Positions 14,226-28,150 of a stretch of 64,000 nt of DNA are shown here, one piece after another. The notes under the pieces are model-generated. The model worked only from the letters and a program-made list of their open reading frames with translations. It ran no database searches and had not been told where the DNA came from. The DNA is taken from positions 7,696,001 to 7,760,000 of the forward strand of contig NC_088179.1 in assembly GCF_028769735.1 (NCBI RefSeq), in the 5' to 3' direction. The translations under genes were made by a program, and so were the position numbers. How positions within the stretch are numbered: position 1 is the stretch's first letter; each line of letters starts with the position of its first letter. The DNA is from Zonotrichia leucophrys gambelii. Its lineage: Eukaryota; Chordata; Aves; Passeriformes; Passerellidae.

Positions 14226-14267
14226 GAGAAGACAATGCTTTGATAATTATCATCAAATTATCTTCTC
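14226..14267. repeat. Imperfect palindrome with homeodomain-type core
   Basis: The outer arms are GAGAAGA (14226-14232) and TCTTCTC (14261-14267). An inner inverted repeat, TTTGAT...ATCAAA, surrounds 'aattatc'. The dyad could be a bound regulatory site or a small hairpin. A TAATTA-like sequence follows near 14276. Function is inference. Confidence 0.45.
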
Positions 14268-16850
14268 ATTGAAGCTAATTAGAGCCCAGTGCAGCAGGCT
14301 GTGCCAGCCTCAACAGGTGCATCAAAACATTGCAGATACCAACTCAGGCCTTGGCAATGTTATAGTTACAGGACCACAAACTGTGCCTCATCAGCCAGGT
14401 CACCCAGGATAAACCTCTGCCCATGATTTTCACATGGTAGTGGGGTGAGGTGAAGGCTAGATGTTATCACAGTCTGAATTCCATCTCCATGGAAAGACTG
14501 GAGTCTGGTCCTTGCAGAGATTGTTCTTCGAGTTTAACAGAAGCAGACATCTTTTCTGCTACCAAAACAAATCCCAGATCCCTGAGCTGTCCTTAAACTC
14601 CAGGTTAGGACACTCTTCTTGAGCAATGGAAAACCTGGGCTGAGTTCTGGGAGGCCTGCAAGAGGCTCATGTACATATGCACCACTTTGCTGGCTGGTTA
14701 TGCCATGGAAGTGTACTTGTAATTCCTCAGTTAGCATTTTAGAATGAAACTCTGCTGACTTGTGTGCTTTCTGTGCTCAGAATTTCAGAGTGTTGAGACA
14801 CACTGGGCCTGCTGAGTCAGGCCTCCAGGAGATAAGCAGATGTTCCTGAACTCTAGGTGACAGCAGTGTGTAGGCAAGAGAGAGAAGCCTCTGTTCCCAA
14901 AATACAGTGCTCTGAGCCCAGCTTGTGCAGAGCCTGTTTTGCAGAGGAAATGCACAGGGCAGGGTCAGTGAGCATAGGTGGCTGCACCCCTCGCTGCAGC
15001 ACGGTGGGGAAGGGCTGCCTGGGACATGGAGACCAGTCTGGCAGCAATCAGACAGATGACCCACATCCAGACCTCTGAATTGTGACACTTGTGACCTAGA
15101 TTCCACCCTTCCTAAGTCTGACTATATTCCACACTCCAATAATCTTCTGTCCTCTGCTGTGAGAAACCAAGAACATGAATTCAAGATTTCAGTGCCATTC
15201 TTTCAACAGTTTTAAGGCTGTTGTGTGAGAAAAAAATGTTCTTTTCACCTCTCAAATCAATTACTTATCCTATTCCATATTTCTTCAATATTTCTAAGAG
15301 CTCAGATCACCACACTCAGAAGTTACAATAAATTCCTATTTGAGTGCCAGCTACTCATATGAAACTGTGGTAACAAAAGCTGATGTACTCACATTCCCTC
15401 TAAATTTTCCTAAATGTGATGAAGAACTCAAAGCATTAGTTCTGCTTTTCAGGGAAACTCCTCACAGTTCCAGAACACTGCTGAGATTCTGTCCAGTTTT
15501 GAAGGGCACCCAACTGTGAAAGGGGGTTGTAATCAAGATATCACAGAAATATCTGGTGCACACCACATTCTTACTCTTGCCAAAACTGATTTGAAAATTT
15601 ATTAAACTTTAAGAAAAGAAAAGAAACAAAAAACTACCAAATTTCCAGTGGTCTTAAGGAGCAAAGAGCAGCTGAGGAGTGAACACCACCCTTCCCTACC
15701 GGGTGTCCACAAGAAGGTTCAGTCCCCAGCAGAATTAGCGTGGATTAGGGAAGGCATAAAATTCTGCTCCCCAACACAGAGTTAAAGGAAGAAAGAGTCT
15801 GGAATTAGTAAGTTGCTTATTTCCTGGGTTTTGTAGTATCCTAGACTATTCACCATGTACTCTGACTCTGATAACATTTACTTTTGCCTTCTCTGTGGAT
15901 TAAAAAAAAGAAGAAAGGTTTGTAATAGAGAATTATTAGTAAAGGCTAGTTAAATGATGCTAAGTCCAAACAAAAGCTTTGCTCAGAATAAAGGAAAGGT
16001 TAACTAAACTGCACAAGGTATAGCAAATGCCAGGAAAAAATTTAGTGTAGTCTAGCAATCATTATTTTATTTATACTTTTAGAATAACCTTTTTTTAAAG
16101 GCTTAAATATATGTACTTGGTTTTAGGAAGTTTTTTAAAGCACAGCACACATAATAAGGTTTGAGTCTTGAGACTTGAAAGGCAATAGCTACCATTGTCA
16201 GAAGGGGCTTTCCCAGGAAGAAGGTAAGGATGTCTAAGCCTTAATCAATGTCTGAGTTGATATTTCCTAGGGAAAAATAGCAAAAAGAAGAAAATGCCCA
16301 TTTGCCCATATTGTTTATAAGATTCTCTTTAATCTATAGCCATATGAAGCATCTGTGATATGTACCCATAAAATGAAATATTTTTCTGAGCCCATTTGAG
16401 GTTTTAGCAAAACAAAAGAAAATAACCCCTAAATGTCTTGCTTTCAATGATCACATAAATCACTGGTGTGTGTGTTCTGCATCATCTCAGCTCTTTTGGT
16501 GTAACAGCACAGGAGATGATCAGACCTGGACAAATACAGTGATTTTGAGCACTTCATGGATGTATTCAAAAAAGGTTGCTTATATGTAAATGATGTCAAC
16601 CTTTATGAACATTTGGCAAGTCTCACTGCAGCTCTCTTTATGCCTTCCCTGTGTTGGCTTCCCCAGCATCTGCTTCCAGTTAGAAGTGCAAGAGAGACCT
16701 GATTCAGTGGTAATGCAACTCTCCAAAAATTCATCAGGTAGATACTTCTAACACTTCTCAGATAGTCTCAAGGGTTGTGTCCAACAGCCTCTTTTATTCC
16801 TGAATAGAAGTCCTTCCTTTTTGTGGAGTCATCAAGGTGAATTTGAACTT
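14268..16850. other. Non-coding DNA, no feature accepted
   Basis: 14,500-15,110 is somewhat GC-richer and carries overlapping ORFs on both strands, none recognisable. From 15,455 there is an ATG-less open stretch of about 150 nt behind a fair acceptor sequence, but it has no matching donor. The rest is AT-rich. Confidence 0.45.
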
Positions 16851-16854
16851 AGTT

Positions 16855-17175
16855 GTCAGGTTTCGCACAGTTTGGATTCCTGCATACTGAGAGTGAGAAT
16901 GGTTTCCGTGATTCGCTCAGTCGGTGAAAGTCTCTGCTTTACGGAATTCGAGCCAGTGTGTGAGCTTGAAACGCCAGTTCTGTTTGTGCCAGGACTTGTT
17001 GCTGATTCCCTCCTCGGCTGCTCCCGACTCTGCCCCGCAGGGCAGGTACAGCAGCGCATCACAAAGGGTGGGTGGGGTGGGATCTCTCTCTTCGGCAGCT
17101 CCTGCCAGCAAAGCGCTCTAATCTCGTCTGAAAGGAGTTCACCTCTCGGCAAAGAGAGGCCTGACTCGCCCTCTG
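16855..17175. promoter_or_regulatory. Isolated CpG-dense block (CpG-island-like)
   Basis: I count about 16 CpG dinucleotides in roughly 310 bases here, in GC-richer DNA, while the DNA on both sides is almost free of CpG. Apart from the solo LTR, it is the only such cluster I see in the window. Open frames cross it on both strands (98 codons on minus, 133 on plus), but none resembles a known protein. CpG density like this means either a sequence kept unmethylated in the germ line (a small promoter or enhancer island) or a recently inserted GC-rich element that has not yet decayed. I found no clean terminal repeats or target-site duplication. Type is tentative. Confidence 0.4.
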
Positions 17176-17224
17176 CTCAGAAAGTTACAGAAGTTCTTTT
17201 GAAGCCTCAGGCAGATCACTGAGA

Positions 17225-20200
17225 AATCAGGAATCACAGGAGTGGAGGCATTCAAAAGCACTTGGGTGATTTAGAAGTGTGGGTTTCCTGGCTTTCAATG
17301 AGAATCAAACTGGATTCAATGCCATCAGCCTTGTAGCAGTATTTGAATAGAATAGAATTCGTTGAACGATGTCAGGCTTTTTTTTTTTTCCAGTTGCAAT
17401 TATATTTTTTGTACTCTAGTACTCTAGTCAGAATTTTCTGCTTCCCAAAGCTCACAGAAAATATACTGTGCTTTCCTTTTCCCATCTCCCTTCCCCTATT
17501 AAATATCAGTAGTTCCCAATACCCCAGTGTCCTGGGGTTAAAATTTGCTGTAATGAAACACAGGATTAGACAAGCTAATGCAAAATCACAGATAATACCT
17601 GGACAGAGATCAATACTCCTTTACATGCTTATAGGAAAGAATTGCTAAGTAGTTCCTTTTATTGCCTTGCTGCTGTCTTCCTTAATGGTAAACATTCTAA
17701 AGTGGTTTTAAGTTTCTATTATTAGTCTATCAAAATACTCACAATCTTGGCCTCATCAGTCAGCATTTATTTCACCATCATTAAGACCTTCTCATTTTCA
17801 AGAGGAGAGGAAATTATTATTATTACCTACCTCATTCTCTTTTCTAGTACAAATTATATCATTAGGACAGGTTTACACAACTTCTTCTTAAAACTTTGAA
17901 CATTTTGAGATTTGATTCCACTTCCCATCTTTCTCTCCTTCAGTGCCAATTTACTCACACATGTGTGCATCAGCAAAGCTTTCAGAGAAATGATAACTGG
18001 CATTTTACTAAGGCCTGAGTCTTCACCACTTTGACCTTTTAGAAAGTACAACACATCCTGTGTGAAACACTTATTTAATAAAATGCACATCTTTACAACA
18101 AGGTAACACCTGTTGGAGAATCCACAAAGTAGCAGTGACTGGAGAAGTGCACAGTTCTCACTTTGGCTGGAATAATTTTATCAGTTGTCCTTTATAGAGT
18201 ACAAACCCAATTCCACAACATCTGAAAAGATACATTGATATTTTAGTATAAGATTTATTTGTTACAATACAGAATTAATATTATGGGACCTTAGATATAC
18301 ACAGTCACCTGTTGTGCACAGCACAATGACTCTGACATGAGGCTTTTCCTTTCCACCAGGAGAATAGGAAATGGGCATGGAATATTTCCTCTCTGCCTCA
18401 ATAATAGCAAATTAAAAAGAAAGAAAGCAAGATAATGCTTGATTCATAGGTTTTCAGGATTCTATTGAAAACTTGTCCAGAAAATTAAATAATAGTATAT
18501 TTTATAATTGTATTTTATGTAAAAATATTGAGTAATATATATGTTATTGATAACACTGACAGTATCATGAGATATTCAAATAATCGATCTCTAGCAAATC
18601 TTCGTTTTCACTTACATGCCAAATCTTATAGAGCATTTTAAATATTCACACCACTGCCTAATTACCTTTTTTTTCAGTCTGCAGAATTCCAGTTAAATCC
18701 CCCTGCTATCTTCTTGTATCAATGATATAATTGTACAACATTTTAGATGAGTGTTGCATTGCAACACTGTATTCAAGAAAATAAAATGAAATTTTAAAAA
18801 CTTTCAAGCTAGCTTCAGGATTTCTCTGCAAGTGTAGGGATGAATCAAGCATCTGTTTCCTGTCCCACTTTGCTATTTACAACCACTGCAAACATGCCAT
18901 GCAGCACTTCTCCCAAACTGAAGTGAGATTGTGTCTCTATATATTGCCTTTTAATGCCTTTATCTGTTTTACTCTCCCTGGCTTTTCCAAATCCTTGCAG
19001 CCTGCCCTCCACCCAGTTGGAGTGAACTGCTAAAACTAATTTTCACCCTGTGATGAGGTGACAACAGATGAACAGTGGGTGTGTATAATTGATTTCTTTT
19101 TAAACCAATGACTCTTTTATGTCCAAGGAGAGACAAAATGCTCCTCTCTTTTGGAGACACAATGCATTTTTGGCGAGTTAAAATAACCTCCTCCGTGACT
19201 GACATGACTTTACTCTCACTATTTCCTCTATGATTATATGATCTCTGCCATAGCTGGGATGGAAAATCCACGTGCCATGCCAGTTATACAGTACATTCTA
19301 GTGAGGGGTCATTTCACAGGGCAGTATTAAATTAGTTTCCAAGACTATGACAAACTACAAAGTGGCCAGTTTTGCTGGCTGGCTGGAGACACTAATGAAA
19401 TCGAGAAAATGCAGTTGTCATTTGCAGTGGGACTTGATTCTTGTCAGTAAAGACCTCTTCTGAGAATCACAGGTTTGGCAGAGAAAATGTGACAGTGAGA
19501 GGAATGCAACTGGAAAATCATTCATAAGCTTTTCCCAGTCTATTACTGTATCTCACTTAATGGAACTAAAGTGCTCTTGAAAGCACAGTCTTTTGTACCA
19601 TATCAGTTGACCTCATCCCTTGCAAATGGAGGTATTAATTCTGCTTAGAAAACTATTCCTTAAAACAGGGAACCAGGAAACATTGCTTATATCATTTACA
19701 ATTTAATGAGACCTTGATATGTGAACAAGCTGCCCTAAGTTAAACCCAGCTCCCTCCAGGCTGGAGAGGACATTTCAGGGCAGACTTTGGCATGGCAGGG
19801 GCAGAGCACAGCCACTGTTGGCTTTGGGCTTCTCAATCTGGGTCTAAACCCCAGACAGGAGCTCCCAGCCTCCTGCTCTGACCTGTTTGAGTTCTCAAAC
19901 ACATCCTTGCTCAATCTTTATCAAAGGGAGGCTGGCTGCTTTATTTAGACTGGCCTGAAAACTGTCACCTGAAACAAGCAGAGAAAAGAAAGGATTTCCC
20001 TGAAGGAAACCTCAGTAAATCACCACTGAAAACTGCAAGGACCACAGGCTGATTTCTTTCACTGCCTCTACATAAAAACACACATTTGGAAAGGAACTAA
20101 CCATTGTAGCAGGAAGGGTTCTTCACCCTTCAGTAAACCAGAACAACCAAGGATCTCACTTCTGGAATGTATCTGTACTGCCCTTATTCCTAGCTGGCAA

Positions 20201-22855
20201 GTGAGGATACTAAAATACTTTGTATAAGGTAATTTTGTAGAATAACAGGAGGGAAAACACTTTCCTTTTTCATGCTACACAGCTTTGCAAAGTTGTTTTG
20301 TCTCCTTTCTTTATCAATCCTATGATTTCTCAGTTCCTGGAGAAATGCCCATTTATATAGTTTCATAAAAAAACCTTTTAACAGTAGATCAGTGAATATT
20401 CCCTGTAGGGAACATCATCAGTTTGTCTATTTATGGAAGCAGACTTTAGGAATTTTGTAAAAATATAGATATTTTGAAGATAAGACAAAATGATCAAACT
20501 TACCAAAAGTTAGCTGAATAATTTTTAAAGACTGAGCCCAAGATAACAGCAGTGGATTGGAAGGGATTTAGATTTGGTATCCTACTAACAAATCCATCAG
20601 TGTTCCTCTATTTCCTCTGAAAACCTTTAAATTAGATTAATAGAGTTGATCTGTTTTATGTCTAACCCAGTCTTCAACTTGCTCTCCCTCTGACAAAGCC
20701 ATTAACTTGGATAAGCCTTACAGTACATGTAATCCTGATTTTTCCTACATCTGTCTTGCAGGTTCACATATTTGACCTGTATCTGCACTAATTGGTTGAA
20801 ATATCTGTAAAGTCTATCTCCTTTTATAAGGCTAGAAAGCACAGTGGATTTAGGGATTTGCATACATATTAAAATAACTCAAGTTGTTAAAAGTCTCTCC
20901 CTGCACAAGCTCTATTACATTCTAGGAATGAGATATTTCATTCTGGTCCTGCAAACAAAATGTATTTATTCATTGCAAAAAGAACAGTAAGAGCATTTGC
21001 TCTTTGAAATTCATTCTAAAGAATAACATTGATTCAGATCTTTTTAAAAACAAAGGCCTGTGTTGGAAACACACTGTTTTAATATAAAAAAAAATATTAA
21101 TTTTGCTTACTATTTAATCAGTTATAATCAGCTGATTCATCATTTCTAATGTGGCAGCACATTTTGCTACTTTAAAAAAGGGAGAGGCCAAATAGCTGAT
21201 CCTACAACCTGCTACCTCCAACAACTGCAATACTGACAAGACATGAGCTGAGTACTTACCTTATTTTCCATATTGCTTAATCTCTGTTATACAACTCGAA
21301 TTTTATGGTTTGGGATTACTTGGCGAGTGTTATATCTAAAAATGGAAGCATGGCAAAGCTGGCTACAGATGCTAAACTTCACCAGACTCAGTAATTCTCA
21401 TGAGATTCCTGCATCACCCACGATTTCCCTGTGGAGCTGAATTTGAGCACTGATTTTATATCTGTTTATGGCTGGATATCAAGTGTGCAGATGCAGGTGG
21501 TTTTGTGTAGTGTCATCTGGAGCCGGCAGTGCTGGGAAATGTAATGCAGAGGCCTCACACACTCTTGCATCCATGCAAGGATCATCCATATTTTTTCCTG
21601 GAGCAGATTGCTTTTCTCCAGCCACCCTCTGCAATCCACTAAGCTCTGTCCATAGTTATTAGCTCAAGTACAGCTTGAGTGCAGGAAGATCTATTGCCTC
21701 CAATATTTGAATTCCTTCCAATACTTTTGTCCTGAGCGGAGATTTATTGCTTCCAACTGGCCCATGTGTGTGAGGCTGTGCTGTGAGCATGAGACTGGCC
21801 TGGCCCAGCAGAGCTCAGGGATGGCCAGGCTGGCCTCAGGGGAGGGAACCACAGCTGGAACCTCTGCCAGCAGCCAGGGCTGTGCCTGGGACAGCTTCAG
21901 GGTGTACAGAGCACGAGGGATATATATAGTGGGCTTACACAAACCACTACTCCTGTTTCAATCAGCTTTATAAATGCAACTTCTAGGATTGATCCTAACA
22001 ATGCCAATACCATAAAATATATGAGAAGTAAATTCTCACAAAGCACACTGTGGTATCTATTTCAGCAGAAATAAATGGCCATTAAATGCAGTTTTCGTAC
22101 AGAAAAGGAAATTAACATACCATTTCAAGTTTGGTTCAGCATAAGTATCATGAAACTTCTGTTCAAATCCTCAACTTTCTATCAACAATCTTTGATTATA
22201 TTTACCTTGAATAATTTTATTCTTCACCTGTTTGAAATGCATAAATTAAATGTTTTGTGTTGCAATCCAAAGGCATCAATTAATCATTATCAATGAAACA
22301 TTTTCATCAGCTAGCATTCTTAAATTTGATTTTCTCACTATCAGAAAAATTAACCATTGGCCCTATTAAGACCAAGCAGCAGTATAATATCTTTATGTAT
22401 TAATCTCTGTATTACAGAAGCAGCAACAAAAATATTCTAAGTAGTCCTAATAATGCAAAAAAAAAAATCTCAGGGATTGTGTCTTTTTTAGCTTGTCCCC
22501 TATGAAAATGTGTATATTCTTTCAGTTAACTGCAGTGTGATAGAAATGGTATGAAATATATCTCTAAAGTAAAAGCTGGCAAAATCTCTGCTTTAGTTTC
22601 TTTTGTACACAAAGGAGAAAGAGATTCCTTTGTCACATATGCATTAGATGTAAAATTTCTATTGTGCTGACATCAATGTCAAATTCTGAACAGTTTCAGC
22701 TGAGCAAGGATTAAATTTCAGAAGTTTGTTTTATGCCAGATAACAACTTCTCCATCTAAATCACATGTTCCATAAAACACTGTAATGGTCTCTGGGTTTT
22801 GTCAAAGGAGCTGTTCAGCTTTCTGGCTGGATCAAAGCTATCCTTGCCACTGTCA
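17225..22855. other. Unique AT-rich non-coding DNA
   Basis: Contains a T-run near 17380, an (ATT)n stretch near 17815 and a moderately GC-rich but CpG-poor patch at 19740-19960 and again at 21780-21920. No gene, RNA or repeat family recognised. Confidence 0.5.
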
Positions 22856-22892
22856 TAATAATTAATTAGGTATTAGTAATTGTTAATTAGGC
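22856..22892. promoter_or_regulatory. Cluster of TAATTA homeodomain-type cores
   Basis: 'aattaattagg', 'attagtaattg' and 'ttaattagg' follow one another within about 37 bases, giving several TAAT/ATTA cores of the kind bound by homeodomain factors. The arrangement is seen directly. Regulatory use is inferred, and such strings also arise by chance in AT-rich DNA. Confidence 0.25.
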
Positions 22893-23285
22893 ACTATTCC
22901 TAAAATCCTTATTTTATTTCATCTTGAGGTAATACTGCCTCAGAAAATTTTACATTAATGTTTGGTAAAATTTTTTTACACCTCAGAATATGACATAGAA
23001 AAATCATTCTAAATGAGAGGAAATTTTCTTAATAGATCATTTTCTGGTGTTGATGATGTTCATACCAGATTTTTGAGGCATATAATGAAAGTGCCTAAAA
23101 TATGGACCTTTGCTTCTCTGGGTAATCACTGGTTAGAATGTGCTTCTGTAGAGATGTTCTCATTAATTCCTTGGGGAATGTTAACTGCATAGGGAGCTTT
23201 CCTCTAAAATACACTAGAGCACAGTACAGGTTTTAAATTTGTGTGAAAATATCATAGTGTGGCCAGTATGACTTCAAATGCCTTG
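22893..23285. other. AT-rich non-coding DNA
   Basis: Nothing recognised between the TAATTA cluster and the next candidate element. Confidence 0.5.
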
Positions 23286-23395
23286 AGCAGCCGGCATGCG
23301 ATTGGCAGTTTTGTCTAATATTTAATGGTAATTAACTTTCTTTATTCTGCCAGATTACACTTGACTGTTTGTTAATTTGTGTCTTTAAGGGGCTC
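23286..23395. promoter_or_regulatory. Candidate conserved non-coding element
   Basis: Complex, non-repetitive sequence combining 'gcatgcgattgg' with TAAT-type cores ('taatatttaatggtaatta') and 'gattacacttgactg'. Its texture resembles deeply conserved vertebrate enhancers: AT-rich, not simple, with retained CpGs at 'gccggcatgcga'. No alignment was possible, so conservation is a guess. Confidence 0.2.
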
Positions 23396-26300
23396 CAAGG
23401 TGTGAGGGTATCACAGGAAAATGGGGAAGACTTTAAAAAAACTCTTTATAACAAGCTGTATGCTCAGACATGTTTTGGTTATTTTAAGATGTTGATATAT
23501 AGACAATATACATGTTCATATCATAGTTACAAAGTTAACCTTTAACACCTATTTCACTCCCAGGCCAGCTTTGGGAATATTTTTTTTCTTATCCCTTTTT
23601 GGATCATTCAGTACACAATCTACTGTGTGACAATCATATAAAACTGTGTCAGACTCAGCCGGTGACTTTAATTGTGTCACAAATGTAATGTGACATGAGC
23701 AATGCACCCTGGTGTTCCAAGGAATAACACAATGTGTCACAGTGGCAATGTGTAAATTAGGCTTCTCCAAGTGCCATTGTTATGGAAACTGTGGCCTTCA
23801 AATGAAGCTATTGCACAGGAGTGCAGGAATGTGAGCCCAGGAGCAGCTCTGGCCTGGGATTTGGTTATGCCCAGGCTGAATTCTTTTCTGTGATCCGTAA
23901 ATAATGTAACAATGCTTCAAACTATCCCAGACAGACTTCAAAAGATTTTAATCAAATGGTTATTCTAAAGGTGTTTATATGTATCAAAAAATCTCCAAGA
24001 ATGCAGATATGTTTTTTCTCACCAAGGTGCAGTTCAACTGCCAGAGAGGGGATTCCAATTTCTTCCTCTCCACATCTATAAATACACCTGTGCATATAAT
24101 ATAAGGATTTCAACTACTCTCTGTATGCCACATATTTTATTTGAATTCAAATCTCTATGAGTCATGTTCCCCAATATTTCTAAAGCTTGAACAGATATTT
24201 TAATGCAACATTTTGAGAGAGAGTAATTGGATGTCTCTTGCGTGATAGCATGGAACATTTAAATTGCACCCATCTCTATATTTTGAAGTTTAATGCTTCA
24301 ATCTATGTGATAGTTACAGACTGAGTCCAGTCAAGAGACTCTTTTGTTTTGTTCATTAAAAAGAGATTTTGATATGGGCTTGGTGTGCTTGATTAGCAAA
24401 GCTAACAAACTTCTGCTGTCTACAGTTGATAATAAAATGATATTCAGTGGACTGTGATCTTTGCATGAGGCAGTCATTTAGGACCAGGAGCACTGTACTC
24501 ATAGAGCTTGGTTAAATGTTATTGCAATTCAGGTTCATTAATTTTTCTAATTAATCTGATTGATTAAAAGTAGTTGTGAAGCCCAGTTGGAAAATCAGAA
24601 AAACAAAGTCATTGAAGAATCAGCTGACTATGTTAAAAGATTGGAAACATGTTACTCTAAAAGATGAGACTAAAAAAAAAACAACAAACCAGCAAAAGAG
24701 TCCTGCCCACAGTCACAAACCTGGAGTGGTTAGAATGTTTAGTCCCCAGTGCCTGGAGCTAAACCATTCCTAATGGTGTTAGTTCCAGCTCACTTAAATA
24801 AGTCAATTAGGTAATTTCTTTTCTGCTCTGGCTTCCCACTCTTTGGTTTTGAAAGCCAAGTATATGTTTGGCATTTTGTAAGTGGGAGTGGGAGTGACTG
24901 TTCAATATAAAATTCAGGGAGAGGCCTGAGCCCAGCACTCATGGGAATATTTCAGGGCTAGCAGGGAACTCCACCAGGCTCTAGCAGCCTCAAAAGCCTT
25001 TCCTTGCTGGGCCTATGCCAGTGATAATGGTGCTAAAGGCTCAGCACCACACTTGGGTTTGGCTTTGTATGTTTACAGGCTGGGCCTGTGGGCTGAGACC
25101 CATCAGTAACTGGAGTGCACTGGTGCATTCTGAGCATCCTGGTTCAATCTGAAGGAATCCAGTTTGACACAGAATGGGAAGTGGACGCAATTGGAACCTC
25201 CTCTTTAAGAACTCTCCTATTCCAAGCTGAAGTAGCAAGGCAGGGTTATCCATTTATCTCCTTTCAGGTCAGTCTGGACAATATCCTTTCCATTCTCCAG
25301 GTCATTATGCCATGATTAAAATATCAATATTTTCTGTTAACTACTACCACAGATGTCTTTTGCATGGCTGCAGTGCTGAAGTGGTGCATAGTCACTGTTT
25401 GTGTATTGGAGCTTCCATCCAAGTCAACCATTTAGGGTGTTTGGGGTTTTATTTTTTAATCATATCCAATTAATGTACTTTTGCCACAAGCCCATATGCA
25501 CTTTGCTGTGTTGAAGATATTCATCATTGCAACTTAAATATTAAGAAATATTATATAATTTATTTGTTCTCACAAAGTGCCCACAAGCTCCATAGGAGCC
25601 AGCACTGAGGGCTTGATTTCTGAGCTCTGTATTTGTATATTCTGGACAGGATGGACAAGTAACAAACTCTGGGTCTGTGTGCAGGCTAGCCTGGACTTCA
25701 GAGCCCTCTGAAGAGAGAAATATATCAAAAGTGGATCTGTGTCCCACCAGCACAATTAAACTCTCCAGAATGTGTTGAAGTGGTGATTATTGAGCTTCTC
25801 AGACGTGTTGAAAGATCTCAAAATTGCCCCTTTACACCAGAGGTTTTCATTTAATTAATACTATCAAATAGGCTGCAGTGTCCTATTTCAGAGTAATCAG
25901 ATTTCAATTATACTGAAGTCAAGGCCCACAAGACCACATAACATCCCTGTTTCTGCAGATTGCACTAAGTTATGATGATATTTTGAATATTTTAATTTGT
26001 CCTTTTTTGTGTGGCTTTATGTCAGAGATGCAAGTTAGATATATTGTTCCAACAAACTGGCTTTTTACATTAATTATTCAGATAGTAGGCAGTTCTGAAA
26101 TAGTCTAAAAGGCTTCTATAACCTTCATTTCAGCAATTAACACTCACTTTTAATGCTAGTCTTTTCTGCCAAAAAAATCACCCAGCTTGGCCTTCTTTGT
26201 GCCAGGGTACTTTTTTCCAGCAAAAAGGAGATGTTCATGCTTTCATGTTCCACAACAAGAAGACACAGAAATTGGGAAGATTACCTTATTACAAGGAATT

Positions 26301-28150
26301 AAAAACATTAACCACTAATGTGTTGTAGAAGATATTAATTATGTGTATGGGCTTTCTCAGCATGATTTGCTTTGGTATAACACAAAGAGAACAAAAATCA
26401 ATGGATGATCAATGTGATTTTAAGAGTAAAAAAAATTAATTAATTATTTCTCTGGACCTGATCTGTTCAATTGGTGGCACATGCAAACATCAGTCACTGT
26501 CTGCCACTCTTCTCTGACGTCTCTTCTCAGGACTCTGAAACTGAGAACTGAACCAGCTGAAATCTCTGAAATGTATTCTGTGGTCTTCCAAAAACTTTGA
26601 ATCAGGTTCTTTTCCAGATATTTGATTTATGTTTCTTCTTTAGCCAGGGTTTCAGAGTTTAACATTGTTCATGGTTTATGTAATAAGAGCAGCAGGGCTG
26701 CTAAATACCCTAAATACAATGTATATTAAGGAAGGTGCCATTAGAGTTCCTGTATTGTTGCTGTGGATAAAAAACAAGACTCATATTTGGAGGACTCATC
26801 ATTAGATTATGACATCATAGTAATGTCATAGGAGAAAGAATAAAATATGAAATTAATCTGATGTTCTTCACTGGTCTCAAGCTTTGAGAATTGATTTGAA
26901 TGGCTTGGATTGCAACAAGTCTTACAAACACAAAAGACAAAGATTAATTAGAAAACATTAAAAGCTCTTGATAAATAAGAATTCTAGTAACACAGATGCT
27001 GCATACAAATAATCCTCATATAATTCTATTGTTTCATAATTCAGGCATAAGTGGGGAATTCAGTTCCATTGTAATGCTCTATTGTGAACTGTGACAGCTT
27101 CAATGACCTTCATCCAAGAGGGTGTGAATATTCAGAAAGTGATTCTTATGCAAGTTTTTTTTTATAACTAGATCTTCCTGATAAACTCCCTTGTTTCATA
27201 AATACTGTATCCCTTTTTTTTTCAAAACAATTTCTTCTTATTTCATTCATTTTGCTGACAATTGTTGAGCATAGAATACAGTGATAAGAGCCTGGTGAAA
27301 ATTTAATGACAAAATGTAACAACAACTGTACACACTGTAAGGTGGCAAACAGTCCAGTCAAAAGTAAAAAAATAAAAAAGAAAGATGGACATTCTTTTAG
27401 ATGCCATATAGAAGAAAAACAGGTCTCAGTAACAAAGGATCTAGGTTGGCCTTCATCCATTTGAAGATCATATTTCACCCTCTTTAGCTCACATACAATG
27501 AGATTTCCTGTTTAGCTATGAATCTTCCAGCTTGACAAAGACACAAGAGAAATAAATAACTACAGAAGCATTTGGCAGAGTTTTTTTGTGCTGCAGAAGT
27601 ACAGCACAGTTGTGCAGAGCAGAAAGGCTCTCATAGACATGAGTTTGACTCTGCTCACCCAGGCAGAATTCTTGCTTGAGAAATCCTTCTGCTCCTCACC
27701 CCTCTAACTCCTTTGGTGGAAATCAAACCTCAAGTTGCTGCATGAAGATGAAAATCTCAGAACATGCCATAATGCCAGTTGAAACTCACCAGGAGAAGGG
27801 AAAACACAAACAGTTGGAATGGCAAAGCTATGACCAAATCTATCCTGCCAGGACCAGGTGGATAATCTATGTATAATTTATTCACAGAATGTCAGAGGGT
27901 GTTGGATTCAGAAACTTTAGTCTTCTGTGATCCATAACCTGTTTAAGAGTAAGCTCTGTATTTTTTTTTTCAAACATTGTTCTGATAATGCTCATTCATG
28001 AGCATTTTTTGATGACTTCAGGTATTGGAGTTTGCTGTCATCTTAAGAAATATGCCTAACATAGTTTCTGTTACATTAAGCAATTAGAAAATATTAGTCT
28101 GGTTTTCAATAAGTAACCGTAATTATGCATTATTACTAACCAGCATAATT
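23396..28150. other. Unique AT-rich non-coding DNA
   Basis: No repeat family or gene recognised. A 'cacagaatgtcagaggg' string near 27886 recalls the start of an inverted CR1 tail but does not extend. The 110-codon minus-strand frame at 27146-27478 encodes a hydrophobic low-complexity stretch and is treated as chance. Confidence 0.5.

Noticed and set aside
16821..17222. 133-codon ORF across the CpG-dense block
   Set aside because: GC-rich DNA lowers stop frequency, and frames are also open on the minus strand, so openness is not evidence of coding.
27146..27478. 110-codon minus-strand ORF with a hydrophobic run
   Set aside because: The hydrophobic stretch comes from A/T-rich low-complexity DNA; no family resemblance.
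27884..27925. Possible inverted CR1 end ('cacagaatgtcagaggg')
   Set aside because: Match too short and not extended.
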